From the NCBI RefSeq assembly GCF_026932795.1, contig NZ_JADPVH010000013.1, positions 1 to 64,000 of the forward strand: 64,000 bases of DNA, in the 5' to 3' direction. The stretch comes from Paenarthrobacter sp. Z7-10. Its GTDB lineage: Bacteria > Actinomycetota > Actinomycetes > Actinomycetales > Micrococcaceae. Below, piece by piece: positions 1 through 7,485 of the stretch (the first letter of the stretch is position 1; every line of letters starts with the position of its first letter). The notes under the pieces were generated by a model, which saw nothing but the letters and a program-made list of their open reading frames with translations, did no database searches and had not been told where the DNA came from. Made by a program: the position numbers and the translations under genes.

Positions 1-76
1 TATAACCACCATCGGTAATCAACGCAACAGCATCGCGCTTGTACTCCTCGGTAAAGCTCCTGCGGGTGGAACCCAT
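1..76 (-). CDS. IS3-family transposase OrfA, N-terminal fragment
   Basis: An ATG at 76 opens a minus-strand frame that runs off the window start. The 25 visible residues begin MGSTRRSFTEEYKRDAVALI and continue TDGGY. This is the usual opening of the small helix-turn-helix OrfA protein of IS3-family elements, which binds the ends and is joined to OrfB by programmed frameshifting. An AGGAG Shine-Dalgarno sequence sits about ten bases upstream, between the start codon and the IS end. Whether the full element is intact cannot be seen. Confidence 0.7.
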   Translation of the reverse strand, partial: MGSTRRSFTEEYKRDAVALITDGGY

Positions 77-144
77 AAAAGTAGTCTCCTACACTCGGGA
101 ACCCGGACAAACCCAACCGTGTCCACTAAACCGGGGACGCTCCA
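1..144 (-). mobile_element. IS3-family insertion sequence, one end only (continues past window start)
   Basis: On the minus strand the outer end reads TGGAGCGTCCCCGGTTTAGT followed by GGACAC. This resembles the terminal inverted repeats of many IS3-family elements, which carry a CCCCGGTTTAGTGGACA core. The first codons of a transposase follow inside the end. The tip is placed near 144, because HNH-like coding sequence resumes just after it. The rest of the element, the other end and any target duplication are outside the window. Family assignment rests on the end sequence and 25 residues, so the exact group is not settled. Confidence 0.7.
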
Positions 145-291
145 CTCGGAGCACGCTGCGGCTACGACCACCACCTCAAAGACGACCCCCACACCCGCTG
201 GACCACCACCCAACCAACCCCCGGCACCTTCACCCACACCTCACCCACCGGCCGCACCTACACCACCCACCCAGAACCCCCACCCTTCTGA
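145..291 (+). pseudogene. C-terminal remnant of a DUF222/13E12-type HNH endonuclease
   Basis: In plus frame 1 the segment reads LGARCGYDHHLKDD, then a Trp, then a Thr/Pro-rich stretch ending SPTGRTYTTHPEPPPF and a TGA at 289-291. This matches the C-terminal end of the actinobacterial 13E12-repeat (DUF222 plus HNH) endonucleases, where C-x-x-x-H-H-x-x-K is followed by W and SPTGRxY. An in-frame TAA at 127-129 lies within the IS end, so nothing upstream is connected. The simplest reading is that the IS inserted into, or recombined at, this gene and left only the last ~45 codons. These genes are common, variable and often broken in actinobacterial genomes. Confidence 0.6.
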
Positions 292-304
292 TATGTAGGT
301 TTTG

Positions 305-338
305 TTGTCAAGGGGCATCCGCGCGGCGGATGAGACAA
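305..338 (+). terminator. Hairpin downstream of the HNH remnant
   Basis: CATCCGC (316-322), loop GCG, GCGGATG (326-332) form a perfect 7-bp stem. It is flanked by TTGTC (305-309) and GACAA (334-338), which can close a larger stem. It begins about 14 bases after the HNH stop codon. There is no T-run, so it could be a weak terminator or just a structured element. Confidence 0.35.
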
Positions 339-654
339 AGATGATTGCTGATCAGGCTGATGGTCGGCGAGACTATCCAAGCCATTGACACTCAAAAGCG
401 GCTCAAGGGGCGCTTCCAACCTATTGGAACGGGTGTCGATTACTTCTTCTTCTGGATGAGTGTGAGGATCTGCCATGGCTTCCAGTCGGCGCCCAGCGGA
501 TATCGGGCCGATCTCAGAAGTGTTTCGATACGGTTTCAGTTCCGTCCCGAAGGCCCTGACCGCCCAGCCCGCGGTCGCTGTCATGCGAAGCTGAAGAGGC
601 CGCCGCGCGAGCGCGGGACATTCTTTATCGAAGGACACAGCCATCAGGAACACC
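339..654. other. Intergenic stretch without a recognisable gene
   Basis: The open frames here, such as 345-1115 plus and 258-665 minus, have no recognisable protein pattern and overlap the real lipoprotein gene at 655. The promoter of that gene presumably lies here; I see no confident -35/-10 pair. An AAGGAC about 18 bases before the GTG at 655 is too far away to be a clear Shine-Dalgarno site. Confidence 0.4.
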
Positions 655-1608
655 GTGAATGCCACTGTGCGCCGGTACAGCCACTGCCGGTGGGTGCCGT
701 CGCGCGCGTGGTTGCGCCCGGGCGCGATTGCTGTTTGCGCTGTCTTGCTGCTCTCCGGCTGCAGTCATTCCGGTCCCCCCACTCCCGCGGATGCCACCAT
801 GCCGCCCTCGAGCAGCACTACGCCCACGTCAGCCGTAACGAGCGCCCCGCTGGAGACCACGCAGAGCTCAGCGAAAATTCCGGTGTACTGGTTGGGCCAC
901 AGCAACAGCGACGTCTTCTTGTACCGCGAATTCCTGCCTGTCAACGGCAATGGAGATCCCATTCAGGCCGCCCTGATGGCCATGACGAGCCAGAAGCCTT
1001 TGGACGGCGACTACTTCACGCCCTGGAAGAAGCCCTCGAAGCTGGGCGCTTCCATCTCCGCCAAAAACGTTATAACGGTGGACATCTCCGCCGACGCCTT
1101 CAGCAACGATGTTGACGAGGGAATTGCCCGGCGGGCCATCCAGCAGTTGGTTTACACCGCCACGGCGGCTGCCGCTAACGCCGGACTTATCGACGACAAC
1201 TCCTCCATTCAGGTCGTCATCCTGGTGGACGGCCATACGGACTACGAAGCCTTTGGAAAGGTTCCTCTCAGTGGACCGCTGGTTCGTGAGGGCAGCTTCC
1301 TGGCTCCGGTCTGGGTGATTGATCCTCAGGAGGGGACGCGGCAGAACTCCCCGGTTAAGGTGGACGGCCGGGGCATCTCGGCCGACGGGCAACTGATGTG
1401 GCAGCTTCTCAAATCAGATGCCAAGGGCCACCAAAGCGTCTACCTTTCCGGCAGTACTGACATCAGTAGCGGAAGCGGCCAGTTGGGAGATTTCGGATTC
1501 ACAGTGAAGCCGGTGCCGGGATCATATGAGCTGAAGGTGTACGCCGCGGATCCGGCTCATCCCATGGCGAAATCCGGAGTGGAAACCAAAAAGCTGGAAG
1601 TCAAGTAA
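655..1608 (+). CDS. Lipoprotein with GerMN and Gmad2 (spore-germination-like immunoglobulin) domains
   Basis: A 317-residue secreted lipoprotein. It has a basic N-terminus, a hydrophobic stretch and a lipobox LLLSGC with the lipidated Cys at 36, followed by a Ser/Thr/Pro-rich linker to about residue 75. Residues ~75-180 look like a GerMN domain (VYWLG..., LYREFLPV, TPWKKPSKLG, VDISADAF). Residues ~215-305 look like Gmad2 (VWVIDPQEG, a Ser-rich sheet region, ELKVYAADPAH). In Bacillus GerM acts in sporulation; in non-sporulating actinobacteria such proteins are surface lipoproteins of unknown role. The start is a GTG. Its stop lies only two bases from the rsmE stop on the other strand, so the two transcripts must overlap. 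Function beyond a cell-surface lipoprotein is not known. Confidence 0.8.
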   Translation: MNATVRRYSHCRWVPSRAWLRPGAIAVCAVLLLSGCSHSGPPTPADATMPPSSSTTPTSAVTSAPLETTQSSAKIPVYWLGHSNSDVFLYREFLPVNGNGDPIQAALMAMTSQKPLDGDYFTPWKKPSKLGASISAKNVITVDISADAFSNDVDEGIARRAIQQLVYTATAAAANAGLIDDNSSIQVVILVDGHTDYEAFGKVPLSGPLVREGSFLAPVWVIDPQEGTRQNSPVKVDGRGISADGQLMWQLLKSDAKGHQSVYLSGSTDISSGSGQLGDFGFTVKPVPGSYELKVYAADPAHPMAKSGVETKKLEVK

Positions 1609-1610
1609 CG

Positions 1611-2438
1611 CTACCAGCGGCCCAGCTGTTCGCTCAGCAGGGCGACGGCGGCGGGACCGGCCGTGGAGGAGCGCAGCACATGTGGGCCGAGACGCACGGG
1701 CTTGGCTCCGGCGGTGCTAAACAACTTCATTTCACGGTCGCTGATTCCGCCCTCCGGCCCGACGATCATCAGCAGGTCGCAGCCACGCCCGCCAGAATCT
1801 GAACCGCCTGCCCTATCGGACCCATCTGCCGCGTCTGCGCCAGCACCGGATTGCGGCGCCGTGGCCCGCCAGGTTTCGATGACGGAGCGCAGAGGACTTT
1901 CTGCTTCCTCAGACAGCACCATGGCTAAAGGTGCCGAGGCGATCAGCCGTGCCAGCGCGGCCGAGTCGACGGCTTCCCCAACGGTAGGAATCCACGCCCG
2001 TCTGGCCTGCTTGGCCGCCGCCGTCACGGCGCCTCGCCACTTGGCCAACGATTTGGCGCTGCGTTCACCTTTCCAACGCACAATTGAGCGTTCGGCCTGC
2101 CAGGGGAGAACGGCGTCAACGCCCAGTTCGGTGGCCGTTTCGATGGCGAGCAGGTCCCGGTCCCCCTTGGCCAGAGCCTGCACCAGCACCAGTCGTTGGG
2201 CTGGCATCGGCTCGGTACAGATGCTGTCCACCCGCAGCTCCAGCTCCCCGGCGGCGGCGGCTGTCACAGTTCCTGACACCCGAAGCCCGCAGCCGTCAAC
2301 GATGTCCAGTTTTTCCCCGGCGGTGAGCCGCTTGACGGTGCTGGCGTGGCGGCCTTCCGCGCCAGTTAAGGTAAACCCAGCGCCCGGCGTCAGGGCTGCC
2401 AGTTCTGCGGCAGCGGCAAAGAATATGGGCCTGGTCAT
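1611..2438 (-). CDS. rsmE: 16S rRNA (uracil-1498-N3)-methyltransferase
   Basis: A 275-residue SPOUT-class methyltransferase using SAM to methylate U1498 of 16S rRNA. Family hallmarks are the N-terminal PUA-like part with GAEGRHASTVKRL, the central LVQALAKGDRDLLAIETATELG, and the knotted C-terminus with IVGPEGGISDREM and RLGPHVLRSSTAG, which forms the SAM site. Between residues ~194 and 219 there is a Gly/Ala/Asp/Ser-rich insertion (about positions 1782-1859) just before the knot, not part of the usual fold. It lies eight bases after dnaJ and is the last gene of hrcA-dnaJ-rsmE, a common actinobacterial order. Confidence 0.93.
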   Translation of the reverse strand: MTRPIFFAAAAELAALTPGAGFTLTGAEGRHASTVKRLTAGEKLDIVDGCGLRVSGTVTAAAAGELELRVDSICTEPMPAQRLVLVQALAKGDRDLLAIETATELGVDAVLPWQAERSIVRWKGERSAKSLAKWRGAVTAAAKQARRAWIPTVGEAVDSAALARLIASAPLAMVLSEEAESPLRSVIETWRATAPQSGAGADAADGSDRAGGSDSGGRGCDLLMIVGPEGGISDREMKLFSTAGAKPVRLGPHVLRSSTAGPAAVALLSEQLGRW

Positions 2439-2446
2439 GCGGATTC

Positions 2447-3577
2447 CTAGAGGTTCCCCAGCCTGTCCTTCAGCCTGGCGAACATTCCGCCGCTGCTGAC
2501 GAGCCTGCCCTCGCGGAACTGCTCTCCGCGCAGTTGGGCCAATTGGCGCAGCAGCTCCTCCTGGGCGGGATCCAGTTTTGCCGGGGTCTCCACGTGAAGG
2601 TGCACCTTTAGGTCTCCGCGGCCGTAACCGCGCAGGTGTGTCACCCCCAGAGCCCTGAGGTTGACCACCTCGCCGGATTGTGTGCCCGCCTTGACGCTGA
2701 TCGGCTGCTCGCCGTCGAACGTCTCCAGGGTCAGTTCGGTACCCAGAGCGGCGGCCGTCATGGGGACGCTGACCGTGGCGTGGAGATCATCTCCATCCCG
2801 CAGGAAGGCCGGATCGTTGTTGACCTTGATTTCCACGTAGAGATCGCCCGCGGGACCGCCCGCCGGTCCTGCCTCGCCCTGGCTGGCAAGCTGGATCCGG
2901 GTTCCAGTGCTGACGCCAGCGGGAACCTTGATGGTGATGGAACGGCGGCTGCGCACCCGACCCTCGCCCGAGCATTCCAGGCAGGGATCCGGAATTACGG
3001 TCCCCAGTCCCTGGCACGATCCGCACGTGGCCACGGTCATGACCTGGCCCAAAATGGAACGCACCGGACGCTGAATCTGCCCGCTGCCATGGCAAATGTC
3101 GCAGGTAGCCGGTGAGGTTCCCTCGCGGCAGCAGCTGCCCTTGCAGGTGGGACAGGTGACAGCGGTTTCGACCTCAATCTTCTTATTCACGCCGAAGACG
3201 GCCTCGCGCAGCTCGATCCGGACGTTGATCAGCGCGTCCTGCCCCCGGCGGGCGCGTGAGGCGGGGCCGGCCTGGCCACCGCCGCCGCCGCCGAAAAAGG
3301 TTTCAAAGATATCCTGGAAGGCGAAGCCGGAGCCGGCGTAGTTTCCGCCGAATCCGCTCTCGGTGCCGTTCTCATTGCCGGTGGTGTCGTAGACCCGGCG
3401 TTTCTGCGTATCCGAGAGAACCTCGTACGCATGCGTGACGTCTTTGAAGCGTTCCTGTGCGTCGTCGCCCTGATACACATCGGGGTGGTAGCGGCGGGCA
3501 AGCTTGCGGTACGCCTTCTTGATTTCCTCACCGGTAGCGTCGTGGGAAACACCCAGTACATCGTAGTGGTTGCTCAA
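2447..3577 (-). CDS. dnaJ: Chaperone protein DnaJ
   Basis: A 376-residue type I J-protein, co-chaperone that stimulates DnaK ATPase and binds unfolded clients. In order: J domain (residues ~3-68) with HPD at 31-33; a Gly/Phe-rich region (~72-110) including a GGGGGG run; a cysteine-rich zinc domain (~140-210); and the C-terminal substrate-binding domain. Three of the four zinc repeats are canonical (CDICHGSG, CGSCQGLG, CLECSGEG). The first is CPTCKGSCC, with Cys where the last Gly of CxxCxGxG is expected. Position between hrcA and rsmE fits the second actinobacterial DnaJ, under HrcA rather than in the dnaK-grpE cluster. The ATG at 3577 starts MSNHYDVLGV. Confidence 0.96.
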   Translation of the reverse strand: MSNHYDVLGVSHDATGEEIKKAYRKLARRYHPDVYQGDDAQERFKDVTHAYEVLSDTQKRRVYDTTGNENGTESGFGGNYAGSGFAFQDIFETFFGGGGGGQAGPASRARRGQDALINVRIELREAVFGVNKKIEVETAVTCPTCKGSCCREGTSPATCDICHGSGQIQRPVRSILGQVMTVATCGSCQGLGTVIPDPCLECSGEGRVRSRRSITIKVPAGVSTGTRIQLASQGEAGPAGGPAGDLYVEIKVNNDPAFLRDGDDLHATVSVPMTAAALGTELTLETFDGEQPISVKAGTQSGEVVNLRALGVTHLRGYGRGDLKVHLHVETPAKLDPAQEELLRQLAQLRGEQFREGRLVSSGGMFARLKDRLGNL

Positions 3578-3637
3578 AGTCTCTGACTCTTTCTTTTGTA
3601 CGGCATCTGTTACGAGCGGGGGCAGCGGACTGCCGGC

Positions 3638-4657
3638 TCAGCCTTGACTGGCCAAAATTCGGGAAAGATAGCGGGCCACCGCCCGAACGGCAGCCATCGT
3701 GGTCGGATAGTCCATCCGGGTCGGGCCCAAGATACCGATCTTTGCGGACGAGTCCTGTCCGTAGACGGTGGCGACCACGGACGCTTCGGCCAGAGCGTCG
3801 TACGGATTCTCCCGGCCGATGCTCACGGATACGCCGCGGGCGTCCTGCGCCATTTCGGAGAGCAGCCGGAGCATCACCACCTGTTCCTCCAGAGCATCCA
3901 GGACCGGGCCGATACTAAGCGGAAAATCCACGTTGGAGCGGGCCAGGTTCGCTGTCCCTGCCAGGACAATGCGTTCCTCCCGTGCCGTGGCCGCCAGCTG
4001 GGCCAGTGCGGAGGCAATCTTATGGGCGGCCGGGCGCAGCGTCTGCGGCACCAGGGCGGGCACGGTTTCCAACACCTGCGGCAGTGATCCAATCACTGAT
4101 CCCACGCAGCAGGCCAGGAACCGGCTGCGCAGCAGCGTCAGGGTGTCGTCGTCGAGCTGCTGGCCCACGTCGATCACGCGCTGTTCAACCTTACCGGTCG
4201 TCAAAATCAGCACAATCAGCACCTGGTGCGGCGTCAAAGACACGAATTCAACGTGCCGCACTGTGGCCGACTGCAGCTTGGGGTACTGTACGACGGCGAC
4301 TTGGTTGGTCAGCTGCGACAGCGTCCGTACTGTGCGGTCCAGGACGTCGTCAATGTCATTTGAGCCTTCCAGCAGGGAGGCGATGGCACGGCGTTCGGGT
4401 GCTGACAACGGCTTGACTGCCGAGATCTGGTCCACGAACAACCGATAGCCCTTGTCGGTGGGGATCCTGCCGGCGCTGGTATGCGGGGCGGTGATCAGAC
4501 CTTCCTCCTCCAGCACGGCCATGTCGTTGCGGATGGTGGCGCTGGAAACACCGAGATGGTGGCGGTCCACGAGCGCTTTGGAGCCCACCGGTTCACGCGA
4601 ATGGACGTAGTCTTCGACGATGGCACGCAGAACCTCGAGTTTGCGCGGTTCGCTCAT
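3638..4657 (-). CDS. hrcA: Heat-inducible transcription repressor HrcA
   Basis: A repressor of 339 residues from the ATG at 4657, which begins MSEPRKLEVLRAIVEDYV. The frame extends upstream to 4708, but this ATG has a strong GGGAGG Shine-Dalgarno site and gives the family length. The N-terminal winged helix (~5-75) contains PVGSKAL and VSSATIRNDMAVLEEEG. A GAF-like middle and an inserted dimerisation domain follow, with GPTRMDYP near the C-terminus. HrcA binds CIRCE and is released on heat shock, in other bacteria with GroEL as modulator. A near-perfect CIRCE is present 70 bases upstream, so it should repress its own operon with dnaJ and rsmE. Confidence 0.96.
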   Translation of the reverse strand: MSEPRKLEVLRAIVEDYVHSREPVGSKALVDRHHLGVSSATIRNDMAVLEEEGLITAPHTSAGRIPTDKGYRLFVDQISAVKPLSAPERRAIASLLEGSNDIDDVLDRTVRTLSQLTNQVAVVQYPKLQSATVRHVEFVSLTPHQVLIVLILTTGKVEQRVIDVGQQLDDDTLTLLRSRFLACCVGSVIGSLPQVLETVPALVPQTLRPAAHKIASALAQLAATAREERIVLAGTANLARSNVDFPLSIGPVLDALEEQVVMLRLLSEMAQDARGVSVSIGRENPYDALAEASVVATVYGQDSSAKIGILGPTRMDYPTTMAAVRAVARYLSRILASQG

Positions 4658-4726
4658 CAATACACCTCCCACGGTCCCAACAGTTCTCTGGCGCGCGGCC
4701 CGCCCCAAACGTCGCCGGTGCAGGCG

Positions 4727-4753
4727 TTAGCACTCTCCGTACCCAAGTGCTAA
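4727..4753 (-). promoter_or_regulatory. CIRCE operator for HrcA
   Basis: TTAGCACTC (4727-4735), nine bases, AAGTGCTAA (4745-4753) match the CIRCE consensus TTAGCACTC-N9-GAGTGCTAA in 17 of 18 arm positions; the single difference is A for G at 4745. On the minus strand a TAGACT (4753-4758) could serve as -10, placing the operator at the transcription start of hrcA. DUF3097 starts divergently 71 bases away and could also feel the repressor. Confidence 0.92.
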
Positions 4754-4824
4754 GTCTAATACCTTCGGCCGCTGACCTCCTGCAGCCTTGCTAGCATGGG
4801 ATCTTCCGTGCCCGAGGAGGCCAG

Positions 4825-5682
4825 ATGATGTATGACCAGTGGGGCCCGCAAGACCTTTCCGCCCCCGTAGCGTCCAGGCTGCCCGAAGTGCCGGCAGACC
4901 TGGGCCTGGTCCTGGAGGACGTCCAAAGCGGCTGGGTGGGCGCTGTGGTGCGGGTGGAAAAGTCCGGCGGCATGCACATCCTTGCGCTCGAAGACCGACG
5001 CGGCAGGACCAAATCCTTTCAACTGGGCTTCGGCTTCCTGCTGGACGGGCGCCCGGTGAAAATTGTGGCACCTGGCTCCACCAAACCCGGCAGCCCGGCT
5101 CCAACGCTGCGAACCGCCTCCGGCTCTGTGAAGGTGGCCGGCCAGCGGGCCCAGGTTGCACGCGCCAGCCGCATCTGGGTTGAAGGCAAGCACGACGCCG
5201 AACTGGTCGAGAAGGTCTGGGGGGATGACCTCCGGGTGGAGGGCATCGTCGTCGAACCGCTGCACGGCATCGACGACCTGGCCGCAGCCGTACGGGACTT
5301 TGCACCGGGGCCCGGCCGCCGGCTCGGTGTCCTGGTGGACCATCTGGTTCCCAACTCAAAGGAATCCAGGATCGCCGCAGACGTGTTGCGGCAGCCTGGC
5401 TCCCGCAATAATGTGCTGATTGTAGGGCATCCCTATGTGGACGTCTGGCAAGCCATACGGCCTGCCGTCCTGGGGATCCCGGCGTGGCCCAGCGTGCCGC
5501 GGAACATTGAGTGGAAGGTGGGCATCCTTACATCCTTCGGTTGGCCGCACACCACTGCCACCGATATTGCGATGGGCTGGAAAAGGCTCCTGGGCAAGGT
5601 CGGCAGCTACGCGGACCTTGAGCCGACACTGTTGGGACGGGTCGAGGAAGTAATTGACTTCCTCACTGTTCCCGTATCCTAG
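4825..5682 (+). CDS. DUF3097 family protein
   Basis: A conserved actinobacterial protein of 285 residues, unknown in function. The ATG-ATG start at 4825 follows GAGGAGG. The N-terminal half contains a small beta-rich segment (VGAVVRVEKSGGMHILALED, RTKSFQLGFGFLLDGRPV). The second half begins RIWVEGKHDAELVEKVWG and goes on to GVLVDHLVPNSKESRIA and IVGHPYVDVWQAI. The EGKHDAE plus LVDH pattern resembles a Toprim-like fold, suggesting a nucleic-acid-related role; this is inference. It sits divergently from hrcA, a neighbourhood often seen in Arthrobacter relatives. Confidence 0.82.
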   Translation: MMYDQWGPQDLSAPVASRLPEVPADLGLVLEDVQSGWVGAVVRVEKSGGMHILALEDRRGRTKSFQLGFGFLLDGRPVKIVAPGSTKPGSPAPTLRTASGSVKVAGQRAQVARASRIWVEGKHDAELVEKVWGDDLRVEGIVVEPLHGIDDLAAAVRDFAPGPGRRLGVLVDHLVPNSKESRIAADVLRQPGSRNNVLIVGHPYVDVWQAIRPAVLGIPAWPSVPRNIEWKVGILTSFGWPHTTATDIAMGWKRLLGKVGSYADLEPTLLGRVEEVIDFLTVPVS

Positions 5683-5752
5683 AAGGGGACCGCTAATGGC
5701 GGTTCTGTCATCGGAGAGAGCCGGTACCGGCGCAGCGTAGAGGACAGCAGCA

Positions 5753-6181
5753 GTGGTCAACAGTGCCCGCGGGAACGACGCGGATCGAGCCCAGGAACCC
5801 CGGGAGCCTGTGCAGTATCAGGGGGTCCCGGCAAATGCGCCGCCCCTGACCGCCAGCGAGGATCGGCAATGGGCATTCATGGCGCATTGTGGCGGCATCC
5901 TCGGATTCGTGCCCGCACTTGTCATCTACATCGTTTTCCGCGACCGCGGCCCGTTCACGGCCCAGGAATCCAAGGAAGCTCTCAACTTCACCCTGCCGCC
6001 AACCATCCTTGCGGCACTGGCCAACATTCTGGCCCTCGCGGTCCCCTCCGAAGGCAGCCTCTTTGCCATCCTCGCCGTGGCACTTTGGATCTTCCTGACC
6101 GTCTATTCGGTCGTCGCCGCCATCGCGGTCAACCGCGGCCGGCCGTACCGGTACCTGCTGAATCTGCGCCTGATCCGCTGA
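5753..6181 (+). CDS. DUF4870 family membrane protein
   Basis: A 142-residue membrane protein from a GTG start. After a polar N-terminal tail of about 35 residues, SEDRQWAFMAHCGGILGF begins the first of roughly three or four hydrophobic helices; the sequence ends YRYLLNLRLIR. DUF4870 (Tic20-like) proteins share the W-x-x-x-x-H-x-G start, the QESKEALNF motif before the second hydrophobic pair, and the short basic tail. Role unknown. It is 70 bases downstream of the DUF3097 gene and convergent with hemW. Confidence 0.85.
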   Translation: MVNSARGNDADRAQEPREPVQYQGVPANAPPLTASEDRQWAFMAHCGGILGFVPALVIYIVFRDRGPFTAQESKEALNFTLPPTILAALANILALAVPSEGSLFAILAVALWIFLTVYSVVAAIAVNRGRPYRYLLNLRLIR

Positions 6182-6204
6182 CCAGCGGGCGATCCGCCGC
6201 CGGC

Positions 6205-7434
6205 TCAGTCCGGCAAAAGGTCCCGAACCACCGTGTCGGCCAGCAGCCGTCCCCGCAGCGTCAGTATCAGCCGTCCGGCGAAGGCCTGAGCCGGTTCAAT
6301 AAGTTCCCCAGCTATCAGCTGTGCCACGGCGCGGCGTGGCGCCGGGCCCAGGGTGTCCAGCGCCAGGCCATCGGACAGCCGGGCGGCGAGCATAATGCGC
6401 TCAACGTCGCGGGTGGCCTCGTCCAATGTTTCCCGGCCGGCGGCCGGCGACTGCCCCTGGGACAATCTGTTGGCATAGGCCGTCGGGTGTTTGACGTTCC
6501 ACCAGCGCACGCCGCCTACGTGTGAATGAGCCCCCGGCCCGACTCCCCACCAATCGCTGCCCCGCCAATAGGCGAGATTGTGCCGGCAGGCATCCTCCGG
6601 ACTGCGGGCCCAGTTGCTGACTTCGTACCAGGACAATCCGGCGGCGGCGAAGAGTCCGTCGGCCAACGCATATTTGCTGGCGTGGTCGTCGTCGTCGATG
6701 GGTGGCACCTGACCGCGGCGGATCTGGGCGGCTAGTTTGGTGCCTTCTTCAACAATCAGAGCGTAGGCGGAAATATGGTCCGGCTCATACCCCAGAGCGG
6801 TTCTGACGGAGAGTTCCCAATCCGCTTCCGACTCCCCCGGCGTGCCGTAGATCAGGTCAACACTGACCTTCAGACCGGCCTCGCGTGCCCACTCAATCGC
6901 CTGCGGCACGCGGCTGGGCTCGTGTGTTCGGTCCAGCACCTTAAGGACGTGCGGCACTGCCGACTGCATCCCAAAGGAGACCCGGGTAAAGCCACCGTCT
7001 GCCAGCTCCCGCAAGGACGACCGGCTCACCGAATCCGGGTTCGCCTCGGTGGTCACCTCTGCGTCGTTCTTCAGACCCCAGACGCCGGCGGCGGACTGCA
7101 GCACTGTGACCAAGTCGGACGCCGGCAGCAGGGTAGGGGTGCCACCGCCAAAGAAGACGGTGTCCAGTTCGCGGGCGGGCAGCCCCGATTGCTCCAGCAC
7201 ACGGGCGGCAAAATTGACTTCCGTGGTGGCCGTTGCAGCATATGCATCCTGGGAGGCACCGCCGCCGAGCTCGGTGGCGGTGTAGGTGTTGAAGTCGCAG
7301 TAGCCGCAGCGCACTGCGCAGAAGGGGATGTGCACGTACAGGCCGAATCCGCGCCCGGCGGCGCCATGGCGCGCCTGCTTCGGCAGAACGCCGTCGGCCG
7401 GGGCAGGATCCCCCAGCGGCAGGACGCTAGGCAT
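6205..7434 (-). CDS. hemW: Radical SAM heme chaperone HemW (HemN-like)
   Basis: A 409-residue radical-SAM protein. The cluster motif CAVRCGYCDFNTYT is C-x3-C-x2-C followed by Phe, as in HemW rather than coproporphyrinogen dehydrogenase HemN, which has a further Cys. It also has FFGGGTPTLLP, the SFGMQS strand, and the HemW-typical HNLAYW motif in the C-terminal half. HemW inserts or carries heme and is not the dehydrogenase. It lies downstream of lepA, a very common pairing. The ATG at 7434 has only a weak ribosome site. Confidence 0.93.
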   Translation of the reverse strand: MPSVLPLGDPAPADGVLPKQARHGAAGRGFGLYVHIPFCAVRCGYCDFNTYTATELGGGASQDAYAATATTEVNFAARVLEQSGLPARELDTVFFGGGTPTLLPASDLVTVLQSAAGVWGLKNDAEVTTEANPDSVSRSSLRELADGGFTRVSFGMQSAVPHVLKVLDRTHEPSRVPQAIEWAREAGLKVSVDLIYGTPGESEADWELSVRTALGYEPDHISAYALIVEEGTKLAAQIRRGQVPPIDDDDHASKYALADGLFAAAGLSWYEVSNWARSPEDACRHNLAYWRGSDWWGVGPGAHSHVGGVRWWNVKHPTAYANRLSQGQSPAAGRETLDEATRDVERIMLAARLSDGLALDTLGPAPRRAVAQLIAGELIEPAQAFAGRLILTLRGRLLADTVVRDLLPD

Positions 7435-7485
7435 GCAGCGTCCGCCCGCCGGCCCGTTCCGCTGCCATGCACACTGGCAGGAAAC

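Noticed and set aside
345-1115. 256-codon plus-strand frame overlapping the GerMN gene
   Set aside because: The lipoprotein at 655 has a lipobox and domain match; this frame shows no motif and Arg/His-rich composition.
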